Source of the DNA: Candidatus Cibiobacter qucibialis
GTDB lineage: Bacteria > Bacillota > Clostridia > Oscillospirales > Ruminococcaceae
Direction of reading: 5' to 3'
Assembly (NCBI GenBank): GCA_004000625.1
Contig: SAUS01000078.1
Coordinates: 1-10,574, forward strand
Length of the DNA stretch: 10,574 bases
In this document: piece after piece, positions 4,778 through 10,574 of the stretch
Layout: the number at the start of each line of letters is the position of its first letter
Numbering within the stretch: position 1 is the stretch's first letter
The notes under the pieces: model-generated
Seen by the model: the letters and a program-made list of their open reading frames with translations, nothing else
Databases searched by the model: none
What the model was told of the DNA's origin: nothing
Translations under genes and position numbers: made by a program

Positions 4778-5761
4778 TTACCGCCCCAAAATCCGTTGCA
4801 GCAGTCCCTTCGGCTTCCGGTCGGCCTCCGCCAGGCGGCGGTAATACTTCCAGTCGCCCTCATAAATAGAGCCCCAGCAGCTGCGGTTGCGGCGCAGGTG
4901 CGGCCCTTTTTCAAAAATACCGGTCAAAAATTCTGCGCACGCCTCGTCCGTCACATAGCGTGCCGCGCGGGAGCTTCCGTCCGGTGCCAGAATCGGCGCA
5001 TGGCACATCGCAAGGAACTTTTCATCGTCCCGGTCGATCTCATCGATTGCCGCGATCAGCGCCGCCGTATCCGGGTAATCATCCGCGCACAAAAAGGCCG
5101 CAGGGTTAAATTCCTGCTTCACATCCGGCGCGCCCCAGTAAATGGGCACTGTGGCTGCGGCAAAGGCATCCACGATTTTTTCGGTGCAATATCCCGGCCC
5201 GCGGCTGTTCTCATACGCAATAGAGAATTTATACCCACGCTGGAACGCCAATTTGTCCGTAACCGGCCCGCCGATGTTGTTCATATAGCCACCGCCGCTG
5301 TCCACTGGGCGGTGGGCATTCAGCGCAGCAAAAAATTCATTGCGCTCGTTGGAATAGTCATTGCTCACCACAAAGTTGCAGAATTTTTTCTTTGCCAGCA
5401 GTTCCTCATCCGGTACCGTATGCTTGGTCAGAGCCGGAGCCCAGCTGCTGCGCATGGCGTACAGCGGCAGCCGCAGGTAGCGCCCATCAAAATCCAGCAC
5501 CTCGAACCCCATGGCATAGTCATACAGGTTCAGGTCCGGCCAGCTGTCCTCGCCGGAAAACTGGATGCGGCAGCAATCATACTTCAAAAAGTCAAAGCCA
5601 AAAGTCCCGCAGAGTACAAAATCCGGCTTTTCCTCCGGCCCATTGCAGAACGTGATCTCCCACCCGGCATGTTCCAGCGCCTGGGTAAAATAGTTATCGC
5701 GGGCGTCCCAGTCCGGGGCCAGGTCACAAAACGCCAAGCGCACCTGCTTTTTCCCCGGCAT
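4778..5761 (-). CDS. glycosyltransferase family 10 (alpha-1,3/4-fucosyltransferase type)
   Basis: The protein has 327 residues and two Rossmann-like halves. The N-terminal half carries FSGEDSWPDLNLYDYAMGF (68-86) and FDGRYLRLPLY (91-101), closely resembling Helicobacter pylori fucosyltransferases; Glu71 sits where their catalytic base is. The C-terminal half has the GT10 signature YKFSIAYENS (177-186), GYCTEKIVDAF (190-200) and VPIYWG (205-210), which binds GDP-fucose in known members. There is no signal peptide or membrane helix. The tail (WKYYRR...GLLQRILGR) is basic and could tether the enzyme to the inner membrane face, as in H. pylori (inference). It probably decorates a surface glycan. 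Sugar and linkage cannot be read from sequence. The start at 5761 is placed 1 nt after the NUDIX stop, with GGGAGG inside that gene's end; the longer frame to 5794 is less likely. Confidence 0.88.
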   Translation of the reverse strand: MPGKKQVRLAFCDLAPDWDARDNYFTQALEHAGWEITFCNGPEEKPDFVLCGTFGFDFLKYDCCRIQFSGEDSWPDLNLYDYAMGFEVLDFDGRYLRLPLYAMRSSWAPALTKHTVPDEELLAKKKFCNFVVSNDYSNERNEFFAALNAHRPVDSGGGYMNNIGGPVTDKLAFQRGYKFSIAYENSRGPGYCTEKIVDAFAAATVPIYWGAPDVKQEFNPAAFLCADDYPDTAALIAAIDEIDRDDEKFLAMCHAPILAPDGSSRAARYVTDEACAEFLTGIFEKGPHLRRNRSCWGSIYEGDWKYYRRLAEADRKPKGLLQRILGR

Positions 5762-5762
5762 T

Positions 5763-6308
5763 TCAGCCCTCCCCGCGCTGGCGCAGCCAGGCATATTTCA
5801 ACATTGCGGTCACGGTTTTGCTGTCGCGGATTTCGTCCGTCATCACCATCTGCAATACATCGTCAAACGGCAGGGCGGCCACATCCAAAAATTCCCCATC
5901 GTCCAGGTGCTGGCTGGTGGGTTTCAGGCCCTTGGCCGCCCAGATATAAATTTTCTCGCTGTCATAGCCCACAGTCGGGTACAGCACCCCCAGGTTGATG
6001 AACCGTTCCGCCGTCACGCCGCACTCTTCTTCCAGCTCACGCTTGGCTGCTTCAAACGGGTCTTCGTCCTTTTCCAGTTTGCCGGCCGGCAGTTCCCACA
6101 GTTCTTCTTTCAGTGCGTAACGGTACTGGCGCACCATCAGCACCTTGTCATCATCTGTCAGGGGCAGAATGCACGCCCCTCCGTTGTGGTGTACCACCTC
6201 GCGGAAGCTGGTCATGCCATTTTCCAGCTCCACCTGGTCCATGGTCACGCGGAACACGTTCCCCTTAAAAATTTCTTTGGAGTTCAGTTTTATTTCGGTA
6301 TGCTGCAT
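5763..6308 (-). CDS. NUDIX hydrolase, ADP-ribose pyrophosphatase type
   Basis: The 181-residue protein most likely cleaves ADP-ribose or a related nucleoside diphosphate sugar to AMP and a sugar phosphate in the cytoplasm, a nucleotide-sanitising role. The complete NUDIX box lies at 76-98: Gly76, Glu82, Arg90-Glu91, Glu94-Glu95, Gly97, matching G-x5-E-x7-R-E-U-x-E-E-x-G-U. The preceding LWELPAGK and the later YPTVGYDSE.IYIW segment fit the ADP-ribose pyrophosphatase (NudF) group. The substrate is inferred from the family, so no gene symbol is given. It is the first gene of an operon with the glycosyltransferase (1-nt gap) and trmO. The ATG at 6308 is the only in-frame option after a stop at 6315-6317. 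Its nearest purine-rich site (AAGGGAG) is about 12 nt away, longer than usual. Confidence 0.92.
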   Translation of the reverse strand: MQHTEIKLNSKEIFKGNVFRVTMDQVELENGMTSFREVVHHNGGACILPLTDDDKVLMVRQYRYALKEELWELPAGKLEKDEDPFEAAKRELEEECGVTAERFINLGVLYPTVGYDSEKIYIWAAKGLKPTSQHLDDGEFLDVAALPFDDVLQMVMTDEIRDSKTVTAMLKYAWLRQRGEG

Positions 6309-6332
6309 GGCAGATCATAGCTCCCTTCCTAT

Positions 6333-6387
6333 CATCCGGCTGGATGTGTTTTTATTAAATATGTACATTTCCCGGCCTGTGGCCGGG
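6333..6387. other. two hairpins in the NUDIX leader
   Basis: CATCC/GGATG (6333-6337, 6342-6346) and CCCGGCC/GGCCGGG (6371-6377, 6381-6387) are perfect stems. Both have T-rich DNA after them on the plus strand, so they could stop plus-strand transcripts, but no plus-strand gene precedes them. On the minus strand they lie in the 5' leader of the NUDIX message without a U-tract. Their role is unclear. Confidence 0.4.
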
Positions 6388-6415
6388 CTTTGTTTGCCGT
6401 TTTATACTTACTTTG

Positions 6416-6444
6416 ATTGTAATTGTCCCGCCCCGCCCTGTCAA
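6416..6444 (-). promoter_or_regulatory. near-consensus promoter of the NUDIX-GT10-trmO operon
   Basis: On the minus strand TTGACA (6444-6439) and TACAAT (6421-6416) are 17 bp apart, one base short of full consensus. Transcription should begin near 6409, giving a leader of about 100 nt. No other promoter this good is seen for the three genes. Confidence 0.85.
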
Positions 6445-6593
6445 GCTTCCGGCGTATTTTCCATTGGCTATGCCGTTTTATTTTTCAAATTTTCTCTGCT
6501 TTCTGGCTTTTGTTTTGTCAGCCGGGCCATTTTTGTGCTGTTTTTCTGATTTTTCAGCCTATGCAGTCCTATTTATTTCCCTGCTTCAGCCAA
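6445..6593. other. non-coding T-rich spacer between divergent promoters
   Basis: The plus strand is strongly T-rich with scattered C. Short open frames here encode only Phe/Leu/Cys-rich strings from the T-runs, with no ribosome site. Nothing beyond composition is recognised. Confidence 0.6.
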
Positions 6594-6656
6594 TTTGCAC
6601 AAAACCCTGCCACAAAACGGTCAACCTGCACACAAGCGCGCAAAATTTTTGTGCAA
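6594..6656. promoter_or_regulatory. inverted/direct repeat cluster upstream of nifJ (possible operator)
   Basis: TTGCACAAAA (6595-6604) and TTTTGTGCAA (6647-6656) are exact reverse complements, 42 bp apart. Between them are the related CTGCCACAAAAC (6607-6618) and CTGCACACAAG (6626-6636). GCGCAAAA/TTTTGTGC (6638-6645, 6647-6654) forms a near-perfect palindrome. The cluster ends 19 bp before the nifJ -35. It does not match the Rex site (TTGTTAA-N4-TTAACAA) or an FNR/CRP site. It may bind an unidentified regulator. Confidence 0.4.
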
Positions 6657-6674
6657 CATTCTAACCGAATAGGC

Positions 6675-6704
6675 TTTACTATTCCGCCCCTTTTTTGGTA
6701 AAAT
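6675..6704 (+). promoter_or_regulatory. promoter of nifJ
   Basis: TTTACT (6675-6680) and TAAAAT (6699-6704) are 18 bp apart, with TGG immediately before the -10 as an extended -10. Transcription would start near 6711, which gives a 171-nt leader. The -35 matches consensus at four of six bases, so an activator may help. Confidence 0.65.
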
Positions 6705-6717
6705 AAGCTTAAGCAAG

Positions 6718-6829
6718 AGCGCCATCTGCCAGGTTCGCAAGGGTTTGGCCGGGTGGTACTGCCTGTGGGCTTTTGCCGCAGCCTACCCGCTGCAAGGAGC
6801 AAGTATTGCAGCAGGGGCACACAGGTGCT
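6718..6829 (+). ncRNA. structured nifJ leader, multi-branch fold (candidate riboswitch aptamer)
   Basis: A closing stem P1 pairs AGCGCC (6718-6723) with GGTGCT (6824-6829), with alternative pairing ATCTG/CAGGT (6724-6728, 6822-6826). Three stems lie inside. P2 is GCCA/TGGC (6728-6731, 6746-6749). P3 is a long imperfect hairpin, 6750-6789: lower CGGGT/ACCCG, upper CTGTGG/CCGCAG with a TTTT-containing loop. P4 is GCTGCAA/TTGCAGC (6789-6795, 6806-6812) with loop GGAGCAAGTA. P1 begins about 7 nt after the predicted transcription start. I do not recognise a known riboswitch class. Folding was done by eye. Confidence 0.42.
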
Positions 6830-6835
6830 AATCTA

Positions 6836-6874
6836 ACTGGGAATGTCCCTCCGGCATTCCCTAGTAAACGGAGG
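6836..6874 (+). promoter_or_regulatory. candidate translational switch over the nifJ ribosome binding site
   Basis: Hairpin A pairs ACT-GGGAATG (6836-6845) with CATTCCC-T-AGT (6855-6865), one bulged T. Its loop contains CCTCCG (6848-6853), the exact complement of the Shine-Dalgarno CGGAGG (6869-6874). Hairpin B pairs CCTCCG with CGGAGG and would hide the ribosome site; it shares loop and right-arm bases with hairpin A, so the two conflict sterically or form a pseudoknot. This is the usual layout of an expression platform acting on translation. Confidence 0.5.
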
Positions 6875-6881
6875 AAAAAAA

Positions 6882-9800
6882 ATGCCAAGAGCAAAACAGT
6901 CCATGGATGGCAATACCGCGGCTGCGCATGTAGCTTATGCGTTTACCGATGTTGCTGCCATCTACCCGATTACCCCCTCCAGCCCGATGGCAGACACTGT
7001 TGACCAGTGGAGCGCTGCCGGCCTGAAGAACATTTTCGGGAACCAGGTCAAGGTTGTTGAAATGGAGTCCGAGGCTGGCGCCGCAGGTGCTGTGCACGGT
7101 TCTCTGGGCACCGGTGCTATCACCACCACTTTCACCGCTTCTCAGGGTCTTCTGCTGATGATCCCCAACATGTACAAAATCGCAGCCGAGCAGCTGCCCT
7201 GCGTTTTTGACGTTTCCGCCCGTACCGTTGCTACCCAGGCCCTGAACATCTTCGGTGACCACAGCGACGTTATGGCCGTTCGTCAGACCGGTTTTGCCAT
7301 GCTGTGCGAATCCAACCCTCAGGAAGTTATGGATCTGAGCCCCGTTGCTCACCTGTCCGCTATCGAAGGCCATGTTCCGTTCGTGAACTTCTTCGACGGT
7401 TTCCGTACTTCTCACGAGATCCAGAAGATCGAAAAGTGGGATTACGAAGACCTGAAGGAAATGTGCAACATGGAGGCTGTTGAGGAGTTCCGTGCCAAGG
7501 CTCTGAACCCCGAACATCCCAAGATGCGCGGTTCTCACGAAAACGGCGACGTTTTCTTCCAGCATCGTGAAGCCTGCAACCCGGCATACGAGGCACTGCC
7601 CGCAGTTGTCGAGAAGTACATGGCCAAGATCAACGAAAAGCTGGGCACCAACTATGACCTGTTCAACTACTACGGCGCTCCCGATGCAGACCGCGTCATC
7701 ATCGCTATGGGCTCCATCTGCGACGTTGCCGAAGAAGTTGTTGACTACCTGACCGCTAAGGGCGAGAAGGTTGGCCTGGTTCTGGTTCGTCTGTATCGTC
7801 CTTGGGTTTCTTCTGCTCTGCTGAAGGTTCTGCCCAAGACCGCAAAGAAGATCGCAGTTCTGGACCGCACCAAGGAGCCCGGCTCCCTGGGCGAACCCCT
7901 GTACCTGGATGTTGCCACCACCCTGCGTGAAGCTGGCATGAACGATGTTGTCCTGACCGGCGGTCGTTACGGCCTGGGCTCCAAGGACACCCCGCCGTCC
8001 AGCGTGTTCGCCATCTACACCGAACTGGAGAAGGCTGATCCGAAGCCTCGCTTCACCATCGGCATCACCGATGACGTCACCAACCTGAGCCTGCCCGAAG
8101 TCAAGCCCGCTCCGATCACCTCTGCTCCCGGCACCAAAGAGTGCAAGTTCTGGGGTCTCGGCGGCGACGGCACTGTCGGCGCAAACAAGAACTCCACCAA
8201 GATCATTGGCGACCATACCGACAAGTACATTCAGGCTTACTTCCAGTATGACTCCAAGAAGACCGGCGGCGTTACCATCAGCCATCTGCGCTTTGGCGAT
8301 AAGCCCATCCGCAGCCCCTACTACATCAACCAGGCTGACTTCGTTGCCTGCCATAACCCCGCTTACATCCACATGGGCATGAAGATGGTCCAGGATGTCA
8401 AGCCGGGCGGCGTGTTCATGATCAACTGCCAGTGGACCGATGAGGAGCTGGACGAGCATCTGAACGCTGCTGATAAGAAGTACATTGCTGATAACAACAT
8501 TCAGCTGTACACCATCAACGCTATCGATAAGGCTATCGAGATCGGCATGGGCAAGCGCACCAACACCATCCTGCAGTCTGCCTTCTTCAAGCTGGCCGAC
8601 GTCATGCCCATCGACGATGCCGTCGAGTACATGAAGGCCGCTGCCAAGAAGAGCTACGGCAAGAAGGGCGACGCTGTTGTCCAGATGAACTGGAAGGCTA
8701 TCGATGCCGGTGTTGACGCTGTCCATAAGGTCAACGTCCCCGAGAGCTGGCACAACCCGGCTCCCGATGCTGCCCCGAAGGCCCTGAAGGGACCCGATGC
8801 ACTGGTCAAGCAGATCCGCGACGTCATGGAGCCCATCAGCCGTATGGATGGCGACAGCCTGCCTGTTTCTGCCTTTGAAGGCAATGTTAACGGCGAGTGG
8901 GAGCAGGGTGCTTCTGCTTACGAGAAGCGCGGCACCGCTGTTATGGTTCCCGAGTGGGATGCTGAGAAGTGCATTCAGTGCAACCAGTGTGCATTCGTCT
9001 GCTCTCATGCTACCATCCGTCCGTTCTGCCTGACTGCTGACGAAGCTGCTAATGCTCCCGAAAGCACCAAGCTGGCTGACACCAAGCCCAAGGCTGGCGA
9101 GTACAAGTTCACCATGGCTGTCTCTCCGCTGGACTGCATGGGCTGCGGCGAATGTGTCACCGTCTGCCCGACCAAGGCGATCGAGATGAAGCCGCAGGAG
9201 AGCCAGGCTGCACAGCAGGCTGCTTTCGATTACTGCGTCGAGAACATCCGCAAGAAGGACAACATCCCTGGTGTTGTTTCCGATATTTCCGTCAAGGGTT
9301 CTCAGTTCAACCAGCCGCTGCTTGAGTTCTCTGGCTCCTGCGCAGGCTGCGCCGAGACTTCTTACGCCCGCCTGATCACCCAGCTGTTCGGCGAGAAGAT
9401 GTTCATCTCTAACGCCACCGGCTGCTCCTCCATCTGGGGCGGCACCGCTTCCATCAGCCCGTACACCACCAACAAGGAGTCTGGCTTCGGCCCCGCTTGG
9501 ATCAACTCCCTGTTTGAGGATAACGCTGAGCACGGCCTGGGCATGCAGATTGGTTACGAGACCGTTCGTGCTAACCTGATCACCAAGGTTGAAGCTCTGA
9601 AGGGCAAGAATGCTGATCTGGATGCTGTCATCGACAAGTACCTGGAAACCAAGAACAACACCAAGGCCAACGACGCTCCTGCCAAGGCCCTGATCGCTGC
9701 TCTGGAAGCCTGCGGCTGCGATGAATCTAAAGAGATCCTGAAGGATAAGCAGTACCTGGCCAAGAAGAGCTTCTGGATCTTCGGCGGCGACGGCTGGGCA

Positions 9801-10421
9801 TATGACATCGGTTACGGCGGCCTGGATCACGTTCTGGCTTCCGGCCACGACGTCAATGTTATGGTCTTCGATACCGAGATGTACTCCAACACCGGCGGAC
9901 AGGCTTCCAAGGCCTCCAACATCGGTGAGGTTTGCCAGTTTGCTGCTGCCGGTAAGGAAATCAGCAAGAAGAGCCTGGCCGAGATCTGCATGACCTATGG
10001 CTACATCTATGTTGCTCAGATCGCTCTGGGCGCTAACATGGCTCAGGCTGTCAAGGCCATTGCTGAGGCTGAGGCTTACCCCGGCCCGTCCATCATCATC
10101 GGCTACGCTCCCTGCGAGCTGCACGGTGTTAAGGGCGGCATGACCAACTGCCAGAACGAGATGAAGAAGGCTGTTGAGGCTGGCTACTGGAACCTGTTCA
10201 CCTTCAACCCGGCACTGAAGGCCGAGGGCAAGAATCCGTTCACCCTCACCTCCAAGGCTGGCAAGATGGACAAGTATCAGGAGTTCCTGGCTAACGAGAC
10301 CCGTTACAGCCGCCTGAGCCGCGCATTCCCGGATCGCGCTAAGGCCCTGTTCGAGAAGAACCAGGAAGCTGCTGAAGCTCGTTACACCCACCTGACCAAG
10401 CTGGTTGACCTGTACAAGTAA
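6882..10421 (+). CDS. nifJ: pyruvate:ferredoxin (flavodoxin) oxidoreductase
   Basis: PFOR converts pyruvate and CoA to acetyl-CoA and CO2, reducing ferredoxin; it is the central oxidative step of clostridial fermentation, cytoplasmic and usually homodimeric. The 1179-residue single chain has all domains. The N-terminal domain carries YPITPSSPMAD (28-38), with Thr31, Glu64 and Arg114 at the Desulfovibrio africanus active-site positions. A CoA/transketolase-C region and linker follow. The ferredoxin domain holds Cys697/700/703/707 and Cys752/755/758/762. The TPP domain has proximal-cluster ligands Cys820, 823, 848 and 1078, the GDG motif (969-971) and SNTGGQ (1002-1007). The C-terminal extension found in D. 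africanus is absent. The first cluster motif ends Cys-Ser rather than Cys-Pro. The start at 6882 is set by CGGAGG 7 nt upstream, not the in-frame ATG at 6843. Strongly biased codons suggest high expression. Confidence 0.98.
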   Translation: MPRAKQSMDGNTAAAHVAYAFTDVAAIYPITPSSPMADTVDQWSAAGLKNIFGNQVKVVEMESEAGAAGAVHGSLGTGAITTTFTASQGLLLMIPNMYKIAAEQLPCVFDVSARTVATQALNIFGDHSDVMAVRQTGFAMLCESNPQEVMDLSPVAHLSAIEGHVPFVNFFDGFRTSHEIQKIEKWDYEDLKEMCNMEAVEEFRAKALNPEHPKMRGSHENGDVFFQHREACNPAYEALPAVVEKYMAKINEKLGTNYDLFNYYGAPDADRVIIAMGSICDVAEEVVDYLTAKGEKVGLVLVRLYRPWVSSALLKVLPKTAKKIAVLDRTKEPGSLGEPLYLDVATTLREAGMNDVVLTGGRYGLGSKDTPPSSVFAIYTELEKADPKPRFTIGITDDVTNLSLPEVKPAPITSAPGTKECKFWGLGGDGTVGANKNSTKIIGDHTDKYIQAYFQYDSKKTGGVTISHLRFGDKPIRSPYYINQADFVACHNPAYIHMGMKMVQDVKPGGVFMINCQWTDEELDEHLNAADKKYIADNNIQLYTINAIDKAIEIGMGKRTNTILQSAFFKLADVMPIDDAVEYMKAAAKKSYGKKGDAVVQMNWKAIDAGVDAVHKVNVPESWHNPAPDAAPKALKGPDALVKQIRDVMEPISRMDGDSLPVSAFEGNVNGEWEQGASAYEKRGTAVMVPEWDAEKCIQCNQCAFVCSHATIRPFCLTADEAANAPESTKLADTKPKAGEYKFTMAVSPLDCMGCGECVTVCPTKAIEMKPQESQAAQQAAFDYCVENIRKKDNIPGVVSDISVKGSQFNQPLLEFSGSCAGCAETSYARLITQLFGEKMFISNATGCSSIWGGTASISPYTTNKESGFGPAWINSLFEDNAEHGLGMQIGYETVRANLITKVEALKGKNADLDAVIDKYLETKNNTKANDAPAKALIAALEACGCDESKEILKDKQYLAKKSFWIFGGDGWAYDIGYGGLDHVLASGHDVNVMVFDTEMYSNTGGQASKASNIGEVCQFAAAGKEISKKSLAEICMTYGYIYVAQIALGANMAQAVKAIAEAEAYPGPSIIIGYAPCELHGVKGGMTNCQNEMKKAVEAGYWNLFTFNPALKAEGKNPFTLTSKAGKMDKYQEFLANETRYSRLSRAFPDRAKALFEKNQEAAEARYTHLTKLVDLYK

Positions 10422-10461
10422 TTTGTCCGGTCCGCGGCGCTGCCGCTTAAACCAGTAATAT

Positions 10462-10509
10462 AAAACCCCGCCCCGCGCATCCGATACGGTTTGCACGGGG
10501 CGGGGTTTT
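10462..10509 (+). terminator. intrinsic terminator of nifJ
   Basis: AAAACCCCGCCCCG (10462-10475) and CGGGGCGGGGTTTT (10496-10509) form a perfect 14-bp stem; three further pairs and a small CCG/CGG hairpin lie in the loop. The T-run on the plus strand follows the GC stem, 40 bp after the stop codon. The A-run on the other side would let it work on the minus strand too. Confidence 0.95.
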
Positions 10510-10574
10510 GTTATGGCAACACCGCACAATTCCCGCCTTGCGGCTTAAGCACCGCTCCGGCAGCTGCGGCACGG
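10510..10574. other. window end, nothing firmly assigned
   Basis: A minus-strand frame is open from the window edge to a stop at 10511-10513 (last residues N-C-A-V-L-P), directly against the terminator. It could be the 3' end of a convergent gene sharing that terminator, but 64 bases are too few to judge. Confidence 0.2.

Noticed and set aside
4289..5998. Plus-strand frame of 569 codons opposite trmO, GT10 and the NUDIX gene
   Set aside because: It spans parts of three clearly recognised genes, has no family signature and no promoter or ribosome site.
6413..6701. Small hydrophobic plus-strand frames in the divergent gap
   Set aside because: They are Phe/Leu/Cys strings from T-rich DNA, overlap one another in different frames and lack ribosome sites.
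6751..6788. T-box-like antiterminator, GGGTGGTAC followed by a stem
   Set aside because: The bulge and stem resemble a T-box antiterminator (TGGNACC), but there is no room for Stem I with a specifier loop between the promoter and this point, no terminator follows, and PFOR is not an amino-acid gene.
6718..6829. TPP riboswitch or SRP RNA in the nifJ leader
   Set aside because: TPP would suit PFOR, but CTGAGA and the ACCTGA/GGGTAATGCCAGCG blocks are missing. The SRP core GGTCCGGAAGGAAGCAGCC is also missing.
6843..6881. Upstream in-frame ATG adding 13 residues to PFOR
   Set aside because: The CGGAGG site would then lie inside the gene, no ribosome site precedes 6843, and residue numbering from 6882 fits the D. 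africanus active-site positions exactly (31, 64, 114).
6861..10529. Antisense frame of 1222 codons opposite nifJ
   Set aside because: It is longer than nifJ itself, but it has no homology I recognise, runs through the terminator and has low-complexity V/L/G/D-rich content. Strong codon bias in highly expressed genes removes stops from the opposite strand.
10511..10574. 3' end of a convergent minus-strand gene
   Set aside because: The open frame is only 20 codons long and the window ends; other frames are also open for much of it. It cannot be told from chance.

Overview
The window looks like chromosomal DNA of a strictly anaerobic, fermentative, low-to-mid-GC Firmicute of the gut Clostridia. 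The Faecalibacterium / Subdoligranulum / Gemmiger side of the Oscillospiraceae (Ruminococcaceae) is my best guess. The reasons are a large pyruvate:ferredoxin oxidoreductase, a clostridial 2[4Fe-4S] ferredoxin, the Firmicutes-type darA-holB-ricT cluster, strong GGAGG ribosome binding sites and sigma-A-type promoters. The genus is an inference from gene content, not from a marker gene.

Layout. Positions 1-343 hold a possible repeat fragment, a strong terminator and a ferredoxin gene (minus strand) with its own promoter. Positions 536-2676 hold a minus-strand operon: darA (cyclic-di-AMP receptor), holB (DNA polymerase III delta') and ricT (PSP1/Y-complex protein). darA and holB share a base in TAATG. 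Positions 2833-3483 hold a rhomboid-like membrane protein (minus) that contains no histidine. Positions 3484-4030 are non-coding and unusually structured: a good minus-strand promoter, a cluster of DnaA-box-like 9-mers including a perfect 14-bp inverted repeat, and a 219-bp stretch bounded by 32-bp AT-rich inverted repeats with stacked hairpins and a terminator inside. Positions 4031-6308 hold a second minus-strand operon: a NUDIX hydrolase of the ADP-ribose pyrophosphatase type, a family 10 (fucosyltransferase-type) glycosyltransferase and trmO. It has a near-consensus promoter (TTGACA-17-TACAAT) and an intrinsic terminator. Positions 6309-6881 are a divergent regulatory region. Positions 6882-10421 hold nifJ (PFOR) on the plus strand, followed by a perfect 14-bp-stem terminator.

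How the parts work together. PFOR and the ferredoxin are donor and acceptor in pyruvate fermentation, though they sit 6.5 kb apart and are transcribed separately. darA, holB and ricT are a conserved Firmicutes neighbourhood linking second-messenger sensing, replication and RNA metabolism. The NUDIX-GT10-trmO operon mixes nucleotide housekeeping, surface glycosylation and tRNA modification.

The most promising candidate for something undescribed is the ~170-nt leader of nifJ. It can fold into a closed multi-branch domain followed by two mutually exclusive hairpins, one of which covers the Shine-Dalgarno sequence. That is the layout of a translational riboswitch, and I do not recognise its class. 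The DnaA-box-like cluster at 3497-3752 is the second.
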